Source: Streptomyces sp. NRRL S-340 (lineage in GTDB: Bacteria > Actinomycetota > Actinomycetes > Streptomycetales > Streptomycetaceae). From it: 64,000 bases of DNA. The position numbers and the translations under genes were made by a program. The notes below the pieces were generated by a model that worked only from the letters and a program-made list of their open reading frames with translations, was not told the origin of the DNA and ran no database searches. The DNA lies in contig NZ_JOIY01000025.1 in the NCBI RefSeq assembly GCF_000720185.1, forward strand, positions 1 through 64,000, written 5' to 3'. Positions within the stretch are counted from its first letter, which is position 1. Each line of letters starts with the position of its first letter. This document shows, in pieces, positions 33,003-42,846 of the stretch.

Positions 33003-34526
33003 ATGCGGCGGACGGCCCCCGAAGGCCACGGCCCGGGCGCGGGTCGCGGCGGCCCGGGCCGGGACCGCGGCCAAGGTCCGGGCTCCGGCCACGGCGCCCC
33101 GGCCCAGGGCTCGGGCAACGATCCCGGCCCTGGTCACGCCGGCCCGGGCCGGGACGGCGGCCAAAACCCCGTCCCCGGCCCCGGCGACGGCGGTCCGGGC
33201 CAGGACTCCGGCCGCGACCCACGGCCCGGCAACGACGGCCCGGCCCACGACTCCGCCCCCGGCGACGGCCGTGGCCCGGCTCGTGGGCGCGGTGAGGGCC
33301 ACGGTCCCGTCCGCTACGGGCCCTCCGCGCTGCCCGGCGACGGACTGCCCGTGCTGCCGGAACTGTCCGCCGCGCTCGCCGCCTCCGCCGCACGGCGCGC
33401 GGAGCGGCCGATCGGCGGCGGCGGCTCGCTCCTGGCCGCGGCGGCCGGCTACTGGCAGCGGCGCGGCCTGGCCACCACGCCCGACCGGGTGGCCGCCGCG
33501 CCCGGCGCGCCCGCCCTCCTGCTCGCCCTGACCGCCGCGCTCGGCGGCGACGTCCTCGTGCCCCGGCCGTGCGCCGCATGGTGGGCGCCCTCAGCACGCC
33601 TGCTCGGCAGGCCCGCCTTCCCTGTGGCGACACCGGCCGAGTGCGGCGGCGTACCCGACCCGTACGCACTGCTGGAAACGGTGCGCAGGGTCCGCGCGGA
33701 GGGCGGCGACCCGCGGCTGCTGGTGCTGGCGGTCGCCGACGACCCGACCGCGACCGTGGCACCGCCGGAGCTGCTGCACGAGACCGTCGAGGCGGCGGCG
33801 GGCGAGGGCCTGCACCTGGTCAGCGACGAGACCTGGCGCGACACCGTGCACGCACCGCACGAGACGGTGCTGCTCAGCCCCGCCGAGATGCTGCCCGACC
33901 GGGTCACCGTCGTCACCGACCTCGCCGGTGCCTTCCTGCCCTCGGGCTGGCCCGCCGCGGTCGCCCGCTTCCCGGACGGCGCGAGGGGCGACGCGTTGCA
34001 CGCACGCGTGCTCGACATCCTCACCGCCCTGGACGCCCGTGTCGCCGAGCCCGTCGCCGCCGCTGCCGGCTACGCCCTGGACGAACCCGAGCCCGTCACC
34101 ACGCGTCTGGCCGCCACCGTGCGCCTGCACGCGCGCCTGGCCCGCGCCGTGCACGCCGCGGTCGTCGCCGCCGGCGCGCTGGCCCGGCCGCCGCAGGCCG
34201 GGCGCCACCTCTACGCCGACCTCGGTCCGCTGCGCCCCGCGCTCGCCGCCCACGGCGTCGGTGACGCACAGGAACTGGAGGACTTCCTCAGCGCCCGCAC
34301 GGGGCTGAGGGCGCCGGGCGGCCACCGTTTCGGGGACGACCTCGGCGCGTTGCGCGTACGGCTGGCCGGCGCCGAACTGCTCGGCGGCACGGACGAGGAG
34401 CGGGCGCGATGCCTGCTGTCCCCGGAGCCGTCGGAACTGCCGCACGTGCGGCGCGCGTTGATCTCCTTGAGGTCGGTTTTCGACGATCTCCGTGACGATG
34501 CCCGGCGATGGGAGCCTCCTCGATGA
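33003..34526 (+). CDS. Aminotransferase class I/II-like protein lacking any lysine (pseudo-enzyme candidate)
   Basis: 507 residues. After a roughly 100-residue Gly/Pro/Asp/His-rich disordered N-terminus, residues about 105-500 follow fold-type I aminotransferases: YGPSALPGDGLPVLPEL, AAPGAPALLLALTAALGGD, LVPRPCAAWWAP and LVSDETWRD (the usual S/N-DE-Y/W pyridine-ring Asp segment). At the position of the PLP-binding Lys (SKxxxxPGWR in active enzymes) the sequence reads TDLAGAFLPSGWPAA, and no lysine occurs anywhere in the protein. It therefore cannot form the normal internal aldimine. It may be a binding or regulatory protein, or use PLP non-covalently. GGAGG precedes the ATG by five bases; the stop overlaps the MBL gene. 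Confidence 0.75.
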   Translation: MRRTAPEGHGPGAGRGGPGRDRGQGPGSGHGAPAQGSGNDPGPGHAGPGRDGGQNPVPGPGDGGPGQDSGRDPRPGNDGPAHDSAPGDGRGPARGRGEGHGPVRYGPSALPGDGLPVLPELSAALAASAARRAERPIGGGGSLLAAAAGYWQRRGLATTPDRVAAAPGAPALLLALTAALGGDVLVPRPCAAWWAPSARLLGRPAFPVATPAECGGVPDPYALLETVRRVRAEGGDPRLLVLAVADDPTATVAPPELLHETVEAAAGEGLHLVSDETWRDTVHAPHETVLLSPAEMLPDRVTVVTDLAGAFLPSGWPAAVARFPDGARGDALHARVLDILTALDARVAEPVAAAAGYALDEPEPVTTRLAATVRLHARLARAVHAAVVAAGALARPPQAGRHLYADLGPLRPALAAHGVGDAQELEDFLSARTGLRAPGGHRFGDDLGALRVRLAGAELLGGTDEERARCLLSPEPSELPHVRRALISLRSVFDDLRDDARRWEPPR

Positions 34527-35701
34527 CGCAGCAGTCCGAGCCGACCCCGACCGCGACCCCCACCCAGCTCACCTCCGTCACCACCGCGTCCCCCTCCACC
34601 ACCGCGCCTCCCTCCACCGCCCCGGCCGCCTCCGTCCTCACCCCGCCTCCGCCCGGCCCCCCGACCGCGGACGTCCGGGAGGCCGACGGCGGTGCGGCCC
34701 CCGCCGCGCTCGCCTCCCCGGCCGCGCCGTACCCGCCGCTGGCCGAGCCGCGCCCGCTGGGGGAGCGGCGGGTGTGGCCGCGCGCCTTCCACGACCGGCT
34801 CACCGCCCCGCTGCCCGGTCTGAAGGCCTTCGCCCGGTTCGCCAGGGAGGGCGCGGTCCGGCCGGGCAAGGAGGGGCTGGCCGACATCCCCCTGCTGCCC
34901 TACGAGCCGGGCCCGCTGCCGCGTGTGGACAGCCGCACCGTCGCGGTCACCTGGGCGGGGCACGCCAGCTGGGTCGTGCGGATCGGGGGGCTGACCGTGC
35001 TGACCGACCCGGTGTGGTCGCGCCGGATCGTCGGCACCCCCGCCCGCGTCACCCCCGTCGGCGTCGCCTGGGAGGCCCTGCCGCCCGTCGACGCGGTCGT
35101 CATCAGCCACAACCACTACGACCACCTCGACGCCCCGACCCTGCGCAGACTCCCGCGCGACACACCGGTGTTCGTCCCGGCCGGACTCGGCCGCTGGTTC
35201 CGGCGCAGGCGGTTCACCCGCGTCACCGAGCTGGACTGGTGGGAGGCGGCCCGGCTCGACGGGGTCCGCATCGACTTCGTCCCCGCCCACCACTGGTCCA
35301 AGCGCACCCTCACCGACACCTGCCGCAGCCTGTGGGGCGGCTGGGTGCTCACCGCCCCCGACGGACAGCGCGTCTACTTCGCCGGGGACACCGGCTACGG
35401 CCACTGGTTCTCCCGGATCGGCCGCCGCTACCCCGGCATCGACCTCGCGCTGCTCCCCATCGGCGCCTACGACCCCCGCTGGTGGCTCAGCGACGTCCAC
35501 TGCGACCCGGAGGAAGCGGTCCGGGCCGCCCAGGACCTCGGCGCGCGCCGGATGGCCCCGATGCACTGGGGCACGTTCGTGCTGTCCGCGGAACCGGTCC
35601 TGGAACCGCTCACCCGTGTCCGTGCGGCCTGGGACGAGGCGGGCCTCGCCCGGGAGGACCTGTGGGACCTCCCGGTGGGCGCCTCCCGGGTGCTGGACTG
35701 A
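34523..35701 (+). CDS. MBL-fold metallo-hydrolase (UlaG / NAPE-PLD-like)
   Basis: 392 residues. A Thr/Pro/Ala-rich first 80 residues is followed by a metallo-beta-lactamase-fold domain with the metal motif VVISHNHYDHLD, FVPAHHWSKRTL, YFAGDTGYG and APMHWGTFVLS. The NHYDHLD form and WGGWVL segment resemble the N-acyl-phosphatidylethanolamine phospholipase D-like branch. ATG 34523 overlaps the upstream stop (ATGA); ATG 34508 is an alternative without a ribosome site. Translational coupling to the lysine-free aminotransferase-like protein suggests a joint function. Confidence 0.85.
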   Translation: MTQQSEPTPTATPTQLTSVTTASPSTTAPPSTAPAASVLTPPPPGPPTADVREADGGAAPAALASPAAPYPPLAEPRPLGERRVWPRAFHDRLTAPLPGLKAFARFAREGAVRPGKEGLADIPLLPYEPGPLPRVDSRTVAVTWAGHASWVVRIGGLTVLTDPVWSRRIVGTPARVTPVGVAWEALPPVDAVVISHNHYDHLDAPTLRRLPRDTPVFVPAGLGRWFRRRRFTRVTELDWWEAARLDGVRIDFVPAHHWSKRTLTDTCRSLWGGWVLTAPDGQRVYFAGDTGYGHWFSRIGRRYPGIDLALLPIGAYDPRWWLSDVHCDPEEAVRAAQDLGARRMAPMHWGTFVLSAEPVLEPLTRVRAAWDEAGLAREDLWDLPVGASRVLD

Positions 35702-35703
35702 GA

Positions 35704-35752
35704 GCCGCGAGCACCAGGGGAGCCCGAGCCGGGCGCCCCTCGCGTGCGCGGC
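35704..35752. terminator. Bidirectional hairpin terminator
   Basis: An 11-position stem with one mismatch and an AGC loop (35716-35726 with 35730-35740), flanked by a further complementary pair GCCGCG (35704-35709) and CGCGGC (35747-35752). It lies between the convergent MBL hydrolase and DedA genes. Confidence 0.65.
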
Positions 35753-35795
35753 TACTTGCCCGGGCGGACGGCCCGCAGCGACGTGCCCCGGCCGG

Positions 35796-36437
35796 TCAGT
35801 TCGACCGGTGCGCCGGGGCCGAGCGGCGGAGCCTGCGCCACACGCCCGGGGCCGCACCGACCAGCACCGTCAGGGCGATGGCGGCGACCACGCCTTCCCA
35901 CGGCTCGGGGAACAGCGAACCGCCGAGGATGCCGATCACCTGGTACGTCACCGCCCAGGCCAGACAGGCGGGCAGGTTGCCGCGGGAGAAGCGGCGCAGC
36001 GGCCAGCCGGCCAGCAGGCAGGCCAGCATCACCGGTATGCGCCCGCCCGGGACCAGACGCGAGAGCACCAGCACCGCGACGCCGTGCTCGCCGAGCTTCT
36101 CCTGCGCCTGCGCGAGCCGCTCCTCCGGCGCGCGCGAGCGGATCGCCGCCAGCCAGCGCGAACCGTTCTTCGAGCGGAGCCCGCGCCGCCCCAGCCAGTA
36201 CAGCGCGGCGTCCCCGAGGAACGCGGCCAGCGACGCCGTCACGAACACCAGTGCCAGCGAGAAGGGTGCCGTCTGGTGCACGGCCACCACCGCCGCCGAA
36301 CTGACCAGCGCTCCCGTCGGCACCACCGGGACCAGGGCCCCGACCAGCACCAGCAGGAACAGCGACGGATAGCCGAGGGCCTGCTGGGTGGACTCCGGCG
36401 GCACCACCGTCGTCACGGCGGCGGCGAGCCGTATCAC
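35796..36437 (-). CDS. DedA/SNARE-associated family membrane protein
   Basis: 213 residues with several hydrophobic segments (YPSLFLLVLVGALVPVVPTGALV, LVFVTASLAAFLGDAALYWLG, AVTYQVIGILGGSLF in parts) and the DedA-type loop SRLVPGGRIPVMLACLLAG (family pattern ...FxPxxR...). DedA proteins are membrane transporters or flippases involved in undecaprenyl phosphate and phospholipid handling and envelope homeostasis. The GTG at 36437 overlaps the stop of the upstream MBL gene (GTGA), so the two are coupled. Confidence 0.82.
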   Translation of the reverse strand: MIRLAAAVTTVVPPESTQQALGYPSLFLLVLVGALVPVVPTGALVSSAAVVAVHQTAPFSLALVFVTASLAAFLGDAALYWLGRRGLRSKNGSRWLAAIRSRAPEERLAQAQEKLGEHGVAVLVLSRLVPGGRIPVMLACLLAGWPLRRFSRGNLPACLAWAVTYQVIGILGGSLFPEPWEGVVAAIALTVLVGAAPGVWRRLRRSAPAHRSN

Positions 36438-37207
36438 CGGGCGACCTCCAGCCGCACGCTCTCCCCGTGCCCGAGCCGGTGCACCGCCACCCCCGGCGCG
36501 CGCAGCGCCGCATGGCGCACGAACTCCTCGCCCGGCGCATGGAACTCGTGGGGGCGCACGGCGTCCATCCCGATCGGCCAGTACGTGCCGTAGTGCACCG
36601 GTACGGCGATGCGCGGCGCGAGCCGGGCCAGCGCGTGCGCCGCCCGCTCCGCGTCCAGGTGCCCCTCGCCGAGGTACGGCCCCCAGCCGCCCACCGGCAG
36701 CAGTGCCACGTCCACCGGCCCGACCTCCTCGGCCATCGTCTCGAACAGGCCGGTGTCCCCGGCGAAGTACGTCCGGGCGGCACCCTCCACGACGTAACCG
36801 AGCGCCGGTGAGCGGTGCGGTCCGACCGGCAGCCGCCGCCCGTCGTGGCGGGCGGGCACCACCCGGACGACGAGCCCGCCGACCTCGACCCGGTCCCCGG
36901 GCGCCACCTCGGTCACCCGCAGCCCGGTGAGCCGCCGCAGCCCCGGCACCGCCCGCGGCGCCCCGCGCGGCACCAGCAGCCGAGTGCCCGGGGCGAGCCG
37001 GGCCAGCGAGGGGACGTGCAGATGGTCGGCGTGCAGATGGGAGACGAGCGCCACGTCCGCCTGCCGGGCGCCCGGCGGCGGCAGCGCGCCGCGGCGCCGC
37101 CGCAGGTGCGCGAGGCGGCGGGCGAACAGCGGATCGGTCAGCACACGCACGCCCGAATCCTCGACCGTGCACGTCGCGTGACCCCACCAGGTGATCTCCA
37201 CCGGCAC
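36434..37207 (-). CDS. MBL-fold metallo-hydrolase (UlaG-like)
   Basis: 257 residues: ITWWGHATCTVEDSGVRVLTDP at the start (here WWGHATCTVE), metal motif LVSHLHADHLH, PARHDGRRLP, YFAGDTGLFE and VPVHYGTYWP are the UlaG-like beta-lactamase-fold landmarks. It is more compact than the other MBL protein in the window and lacks its long N-terminal extension. The ATG at 37207 starts at the conserved first strand. Coupled to a DedA membrane protein downstream, hinting at a lipid-linked or phosphodiester substrate; specificity is unknown. Confidence 0.88.
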   Translation of the reverse strand: MPVEITWWGHATCTVEDSGVRVLTDPLFARRLAHLRRRRGALPPPGARQADVALVSHLHADHLHVPSLARLAPGTRLLVPRGAPRAVPGLRRLTGLRVTEVAPGDRVEVGGLVVRVVPARHDGRRLPVGPHRSPALGYVVEGAARTYFAGDTGLFETMAEEVGPVDVALLPVGGWGPYLGEGHLDAERAAHALARLAPRIAVPVHYGTYWPIGMDAVRPHEFHAPGEEFVRHAALRAPGVAVHRLGHGESVRLEVAR

Positions 37208-37293
37208 CTTCTTTGCCTCCTTCGCGCGACTCCCCCTGAGCCTACGTGCAGGGGTAGTGTCGGCGGCCGGAACCCGGAGGTGAGGGAGACTCC

Positions 37294-37731
37294 ATGGGAC
37301 ATGTGCGGGACGCCCGCGGCCGGTCCGCCGCGACGCCGGTCCGCGTGACGGCGATCGCCAGCCTGACCCCCCTGGAGGAGCTGAACGAGGACCCCTTCCT
37401 CGTGGACTCCCGCAGTCAGTACGCGATGTGCGCCCGCTGGGCGGCCGAGCACGGCTACGTGATCGCGCGCGAGCTTCTCGTACGGGGGCTGCGCATCGAC
37501 CACCGCGCCCTGTGGGACGGCGTCCGCCCGGGCGTCGACCTGTTCGTCGCCCCCAGCCGCCGGGTGCTGGAGCGGGCGCTGTCCTCCGTGGAGGAGTTCA
37601 CCGCGGAGTGCGCCCGGCGCGGCGTCCGCGTGGAGACGGTCGGCTGCGCCGAGCCGTCCTACGACGCCCAGATGAAGGCCCGGGTCCATCGCCGCCTCTC
37701 CATGCCCACCGCGGGCTACGACGGCCGCTAG
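37294..37731 (+). CDS. Conserved hypothetical protein, possibly degenerate resolvase-like fold
   Basis: 145 residues. The order of segments (VRVTAIASLTP, DSRSQYAMCARWAAEHGYVIARELLVRG, GVDLFVAPSRRVLERALSSVEEF, RRGVRVETVG, some quoted in part) parallels the N-terminal domain of serine recombinases: a first strand, a helix beginning after S-x-x-Q, D/G-x-L-x-x-x-S-R-x and a late strand. The catalytic Ser is not clearly conserved and there is no DNA-binding domain, so recombinase activity is unlikely. GGAGGTGAGGGAG lies upstream. Function unknown; the fold suggestion is weak. Confidence 0.6.
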   Translation: MGHVRDARGRSAATPVRVTAIASLTPLEELNEDPFLVDSRSQYAMCARWAAEHGYVIARELLVRGLRIDHRALWDGVRPGVDLFVAPSRRVLERALSSVEEFTAECARRGVRVETVGCAEPSYDAQMKARVHRRLSMPTAGYDGR

Positions 37732-37872
37732 GCCTTCCCGCCTCCGCCCCACGCCGCCCGTCTCGACCTGCGGGTTTCCGTGGTTGTCCACAGCCCGGCC
37801 GGGCAGCGCGGGGCGTGTGACAAGCTGGAGCGGGCCCGTGCGGACGACCGGGCCGGGACGTGAGGTGCGGGA

Positions 37873-40146
37873 GTGCGAGGCGGGTGGTGGTGGCGGCGGG
37901 CCGCCAGTCAGGCGGGACGGAGCGTCACGGTGTGGGCCGTCTCCACGGTCACGATGCTGGTGCTCGCCGGGATCCTGCCGGACTTCCGGCTCCAGTCCGC
38001 CGACGGCGACAGCGCGACCACCATCGCGGTGACCGCGGCCCTGGGCGCTGGTGCCTTCGGTGTCCTGTCGGCGGTCGTGTGGCCGCTGCTGGTCCGGCTG
38101 CTGCTGCTCGTGCCCGCCCTGGTCCTCGGCCTGCTGGTGTTCTTCCTCAACGGCTCGCTGCTCCTGCTCGCCCTGCGCGTCAACCCCTCCGGGCATCCGC
38201 AGGCCGCGCCCGAGACCGCGGTCATCGTGGCCGCCGTGATGTCGGCGGTGGCCTCCGCGACCGGCGGCGCCCTCGCCGTCCGTGACGACGACGCCTACCG
38301 GCGCCGGCTCCACCGGCTCGCCGACCGCCGCCGCAGACGGCAGCCGCCCTGCTCGACCACGCCCGGCACGGTCGTCGTCCAGCTCGACGGCGTCGGCCAC
38401 GACGTCCTGCGGGACGCCGTGGACGGCGGACTGATGCCGACCGTCGCCCGCTGGCTCGGCATCAGCGCGGACCGCGGCACCGGTGCGGACACCGGCATCA
38501 GCGCGGACACCAGCGCCGGCACGGGCACCGGGACCGGTACCGGCGCGAGCACCCGCACCGCAGCCGGTGCGGAACCCGGTGCCACCGCGACCCGCGCTGC
38601 CGCCGCCGCCCGCCCCGCCGCCGCCACCGGCCGTGTCATGGCCGCCGGCCGTCCCCTGCCCGCGCAGCCGCCCACCCACCGCCTCACCCCCTGGCGCACC
38701 GACTGGTCCAGCCAGACCGGTGCCAGCCAGCTCGGCATCCTGCACGGCAGCAACCACGACGTCCCCGCCTTCCGCTGGTACGAGAAGGAGACCGGCGAGG
38801 TGATGGTGTGCAACCGCCCCGCCGGCGCGGTGGAACTCCAGCGCAGGGCCGTCGAACGCACCCGCGACGGCGGGCTGCTCACCGCCGACGGCGCCAGCCG
38901 CGGCAACCTCTTCAGCGGCGGTGCCGACGAACTCGCCCTCGTGCTGTCCGTCTCCGCGCGCCGCGGCCGGGACAACCGTTCCCGCGCGGGCTACTTCGCC
39001 TACTTCTCCGACCCCGCCAACGCGGTGCGCACCGCGCTGTCCTTCGGCGCCGAGGTCGTCCGCGAGATCGGCGAGTCGCTCCGCGCCCGGATCCGCGGGC
39101 AGCGCCCCCGCGTCTCGCGCGGCGGCCTCTACCCGCTCGTGCGCGCCTTCGCGACCGTCGTGGAACGGGACGTGGTGGTGGCCGCCGTCATGGGCGACCT
39201 GCTCGCCGGCCGCACCGTCGTCTACGCCGACCTGGTCGCCTACGACGAGGTCGCCCACCACTCCGGGCCGCACAGCCGGGACGCGGCCAAGGTGCTGCGG
39301 CGCCTGGACCGCGCGCTCGCGCTGATCGAGAACGTCGCCGAGCACGCCCCGCGTCCGTACCGGATCGTGGTCCTGTCCGACCACGGCCAGAGTCCCGGCG
39401 AGACCTTCCACGCACGTTACGGCCTCACCCTCGGCGACCTGGTCCGGGCCGGCTGCGGACTGCACGTGCCCCGCAAAGCGGGGCGGACCCGCAGCGGCGC
39501 CGAGGCACGGGCCGCCGTACGGGCCGCGCTGGGCCGCACCGTCGAGGAGCCGGGCGAGCGGCACACGGGCACGGGCAGCCGCTCCGAGCCCGTCGTGCTG
39601 GCCTCGGGCAACCTCGGCCTGGTCTCCTTCCCTGACGTGCCGCACCGCATGAGCCGGGAGGAGATCGACGCCCGCCACCCCGCGTTGCTGCCCACCCTCG
39701 CCAACCACCCCGGCATCGGCTTCCTGCTCGTGCGCAGCGAGGAGCACGGCGCGGTGGTGCTCGGCGCGCGCGGCGCGCAGACACCGCTGGCCGGCCTCGA
39801 CACCGACCCCGGGCCGCTGGCCGCGTTCGGACCCGGCGCGGCCGACGCCGTCCGCCGTACCGACTCCTTCCCGCACACCGCCGACATCATGGTCAACTCC
39901 AGTTACGACCCGGCCGACGGCGAGGTCCTCGCCTTCGAGGAGCAGATCGGCTCGCACGGCGGCCTCGGCGGGGCGCAGGGCCGTCCCTTCCTGCTGTCGC
40001 CGCTGGTCTGCTCGCCGCCCGCAGCGGACGGCGCGGACCTCGTCGGCGCGGAACAGGTCCACCGGGTGCTGCGCCGCTGGCTGCGCGAGGCAGCCGGCGG
40101 CCCCCAGGTGCCCCGCCCGGTCCCGGCCGAGGAGCGGGCCGCCTGA
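37873..40146 (+). CDS. Membrane-anchored phosphodiesterase/alkaline-phosphatase-superfamily protein with N-terminal holin-like (DUF/PF04020) region
   Basis: 757 residues. Residues 1-145 carry four hydrophobic segments in the pattern of the 'phage holin family' (PF04020-like; VTVWAVSTVTMLVLAGILP, LLVRLLLLVPALVLGLLV). From about 165 onward it is an alkaline-phosphatase-superfamily enzyme: VVQLDGVGHDVLR (first metal Asp), a substrate-site segment GSNHDVPAFRWYEKE, YDEVAHHSGPHSRDA and VVLSDHGQSPGETF, all predicted metal ligands. A Thr/Ala/Gly-rich insertion (about 200-255, GTGADTGISADTS, GTGTGTGTGAS) interrupts the two. It probably hydrolyses a phosphodiester or sulfate ester at the membrane face. 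GTG start at 37873; GAGGTGCGGGA upstream. Confidence 0.8.
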   Translation: MRGGWWWRRAASQAGRSVTVWAVSTVTMLVLAGILPDFRLQSADGDSATTIAVTAALGAGAFGVLSAVVWPLLVRLLLLVPALVLGLLVFFLNGSLLLLALRVNPSGHPQAAPETAVIVAAVMSAVASATGGALAVRDDDAYRRRLHRLADRRRRRQPPCSTTPGTVVVQLDGVGHDVLRDAVDGGLMPTVARWLGISADRGTGADTGISADTSAGTGTGTGTGASTRTAAGAEPGATATRAAAAARPAAATGRVMAAGRPLPAQPPTHRLTPWRTDWSSQTGASQLGILHGSNHDVPAFRWYEKETGEVMVCNRPAGAVELQRRAVERTRDGGLLTADGASRGNLFSGGADELALVLSVSARRGRDNRSRAGYFAYFSDPANAVRTALSFGAEVVREIGESLRARIRGQRPRVSRGGLYPLVRAFATVVERDVVVAAVMGDLLAGRTVVYADLVAYDEVAHHSGPHSRDAAKVLRRLDRALALIENVAEHAPRPYRIVVLSDHGQSPGETFHARYGLTLGDLVRAGCGLHVPRKAGRTRSGAEARAAVRAALGRTVEEPGERHTGTGSRSEPVVLASGNLGLVSFPDVPHRMSREEIDARHPALLPTLANHPGIGFLLVRSEEHGAVVLGARGAQTPLAGLDTDPGPLAAFGPGAADAVRRTDSFPHTADIMVNSSYDPADGEVLAFEEQIGSHGGLGGAQGRPFLLSPLVCSPPAADGADLVGAEQVHRVLRRWLREAAGGPQVPRPVPAEERAA

Positions 40147-40286
40147 CCGCCCCCGGCCCGCAGGAGTCCGGGGCGGAACGCCCCGCGGCCCACGCCGTTC
40201 ACCGGGTACGTGCCGCGCGGATGTGATCGGATGGGGGCGACGGAACCCGGGAACCGGGCACCTCGGCGAAAGGTATGGAACACACC

Positions 40287-40712
40287 GTGGCAACCACGCG
40301 CACCGCTCACACCGTCTGGGAAGGCAACCTGCTCCAGGGCAACGGCGTCGTCACCTTCGACTCCTCCGGCATCGGCGAGCAGCCGGTGTCGTGGCCGTCG
40401 CGCGCCGAACAGGCCAACGGGAAGACCAGCCCCGAGGAACTGATCGCCGCCGCCCACTCCAGCTGCTTCTCCATGGCGCTGTCGCACGGCCTGGCCGGTG
40501 CCGGCACCCCGCCCACCAGCATCCGCACCAAGGCCGACGTCACCTTCCAGCCGGGTGAGGGCATCACCGGCATCCACCTGACCGTCGAGGGCACCGTCCC
40601 CGGCATCGACGACGACGCGTTCGCCGCCGCCGCCGAGGACGCCAAGAAGAACTGCCCGGTCAGCCAGGCCCTGACCGGTACGACGATCACCCTGGACGCC
40701 AAGCTCGCCTGA
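40287..40712 (+). CDS. OsmC family peroxiredoxin
   Basis: 141 residues with both redox cysteines of Osm[15 protein letters not shown] and [12 protein letters not shown]. These proteins reduce organic hydroperoxides and are often stress-induced. The start GTG 40287 ([14 protein letters not shown]) matches homologues; an in-frame ATG at 40275 would add four residues, but AAAGG is then only two bases away. A strong terminator follows. Confidence 0.9.
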   Translation: MATTRTAHTVWEGNLLQGNGVVTFDSSGIGEQPVSWPSRAEQANGKTSPEELIAAAHSSCFSMALSHGLAGAGTPPTSIRTKADVTFQPGEGITGIHLTVEGTVPGIDDDAFAAAAEDAKKNCPVSQALTGTTITLDAKLA

Positions 40713-40731
40713 CCCGGCGGGAACGGTCCGC

Positions 40732-40770
40732 GGCGCCGCGCCCCTCCCGCTCACGCCGGGGCGCGGCGCC
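40732..40770 (+). terminator. Hairpin terminator after the OsmC gene
   Basis: 13-bp perfect stem (40732-40744 with 40758-40770), 13-base loop, followed by TTCGTGTTTT, which is unusually T-rich for this genome and overlaps the next promoter candidate. Confidence 0.7.
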
Positions 40771-40773
40771 TTC

Positions 40774-40797
40774 GTGTTTTCCCGCCCGCCTGGGTAC
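40774..40797 (+). promoter_or_regulatory. Sigma-B-type promoter candidate for the orphan dnaK
   Basis: GTGT, 14-base spacer, GGGTAC: fits GNNT-N14-16-GGGTAC. The -10 element ends 31 bases before the ATG and leaves room for the GCGGAAAGGGG ribosome site. No HAIR (CTTGAGT-N7-ACTCAAG) or CIRCE element was seen. Confidence 0.5.
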
Positions 40798-40827
40798 CCG
40801 CAGGAAAGAGGCGGAAAGGGGACGACG

Positions 40828-42717
<1,890 letters not shown>

Positions 42718-42846
42718 CCCGGCCCGTGAAGAAGCGTGAGAACTCGGCGAGGGAGCGCGGGAAGAAGGGCGTGCCGCCCCGGCGGAACAGGCGGACGGGC
42801 GCGGTCTCGGAGCCGGGCATGCGGTGACCGCTCCTCGGTCGTCCGG

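Noticed and set aside
32758..33531. Possible gene from ATG 32758
   Set aside because: Coding-like bias for about 60 codons only, then overlaps the aminotransferase-like gene out of frame; no ribosome site or homology.
37873..38310. Phage holins (here and at 10915) as evidence of a prophage
   Set aside because: No phage structural, integrase or lysin genes are nearby; both families are common chromosomal membrane proteins in actinobacteria.
40713..40827. HAIR or CIRCE heat-shock element before dnaK
   Set aside because: No CTTGAGT-N7-ACTCAAG or TTAGCACTC-type inverted repeat was found by eye.
42718..42846. Short minus-strand frame (MPGSETAPVRLFRRGG) after the XRE/DUF5753 regulator, where a DUF397 gene is usual
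   Set aside because: It does not match DUF397, has no ribosome site at proper distance and runs as a shadow into dnaK.
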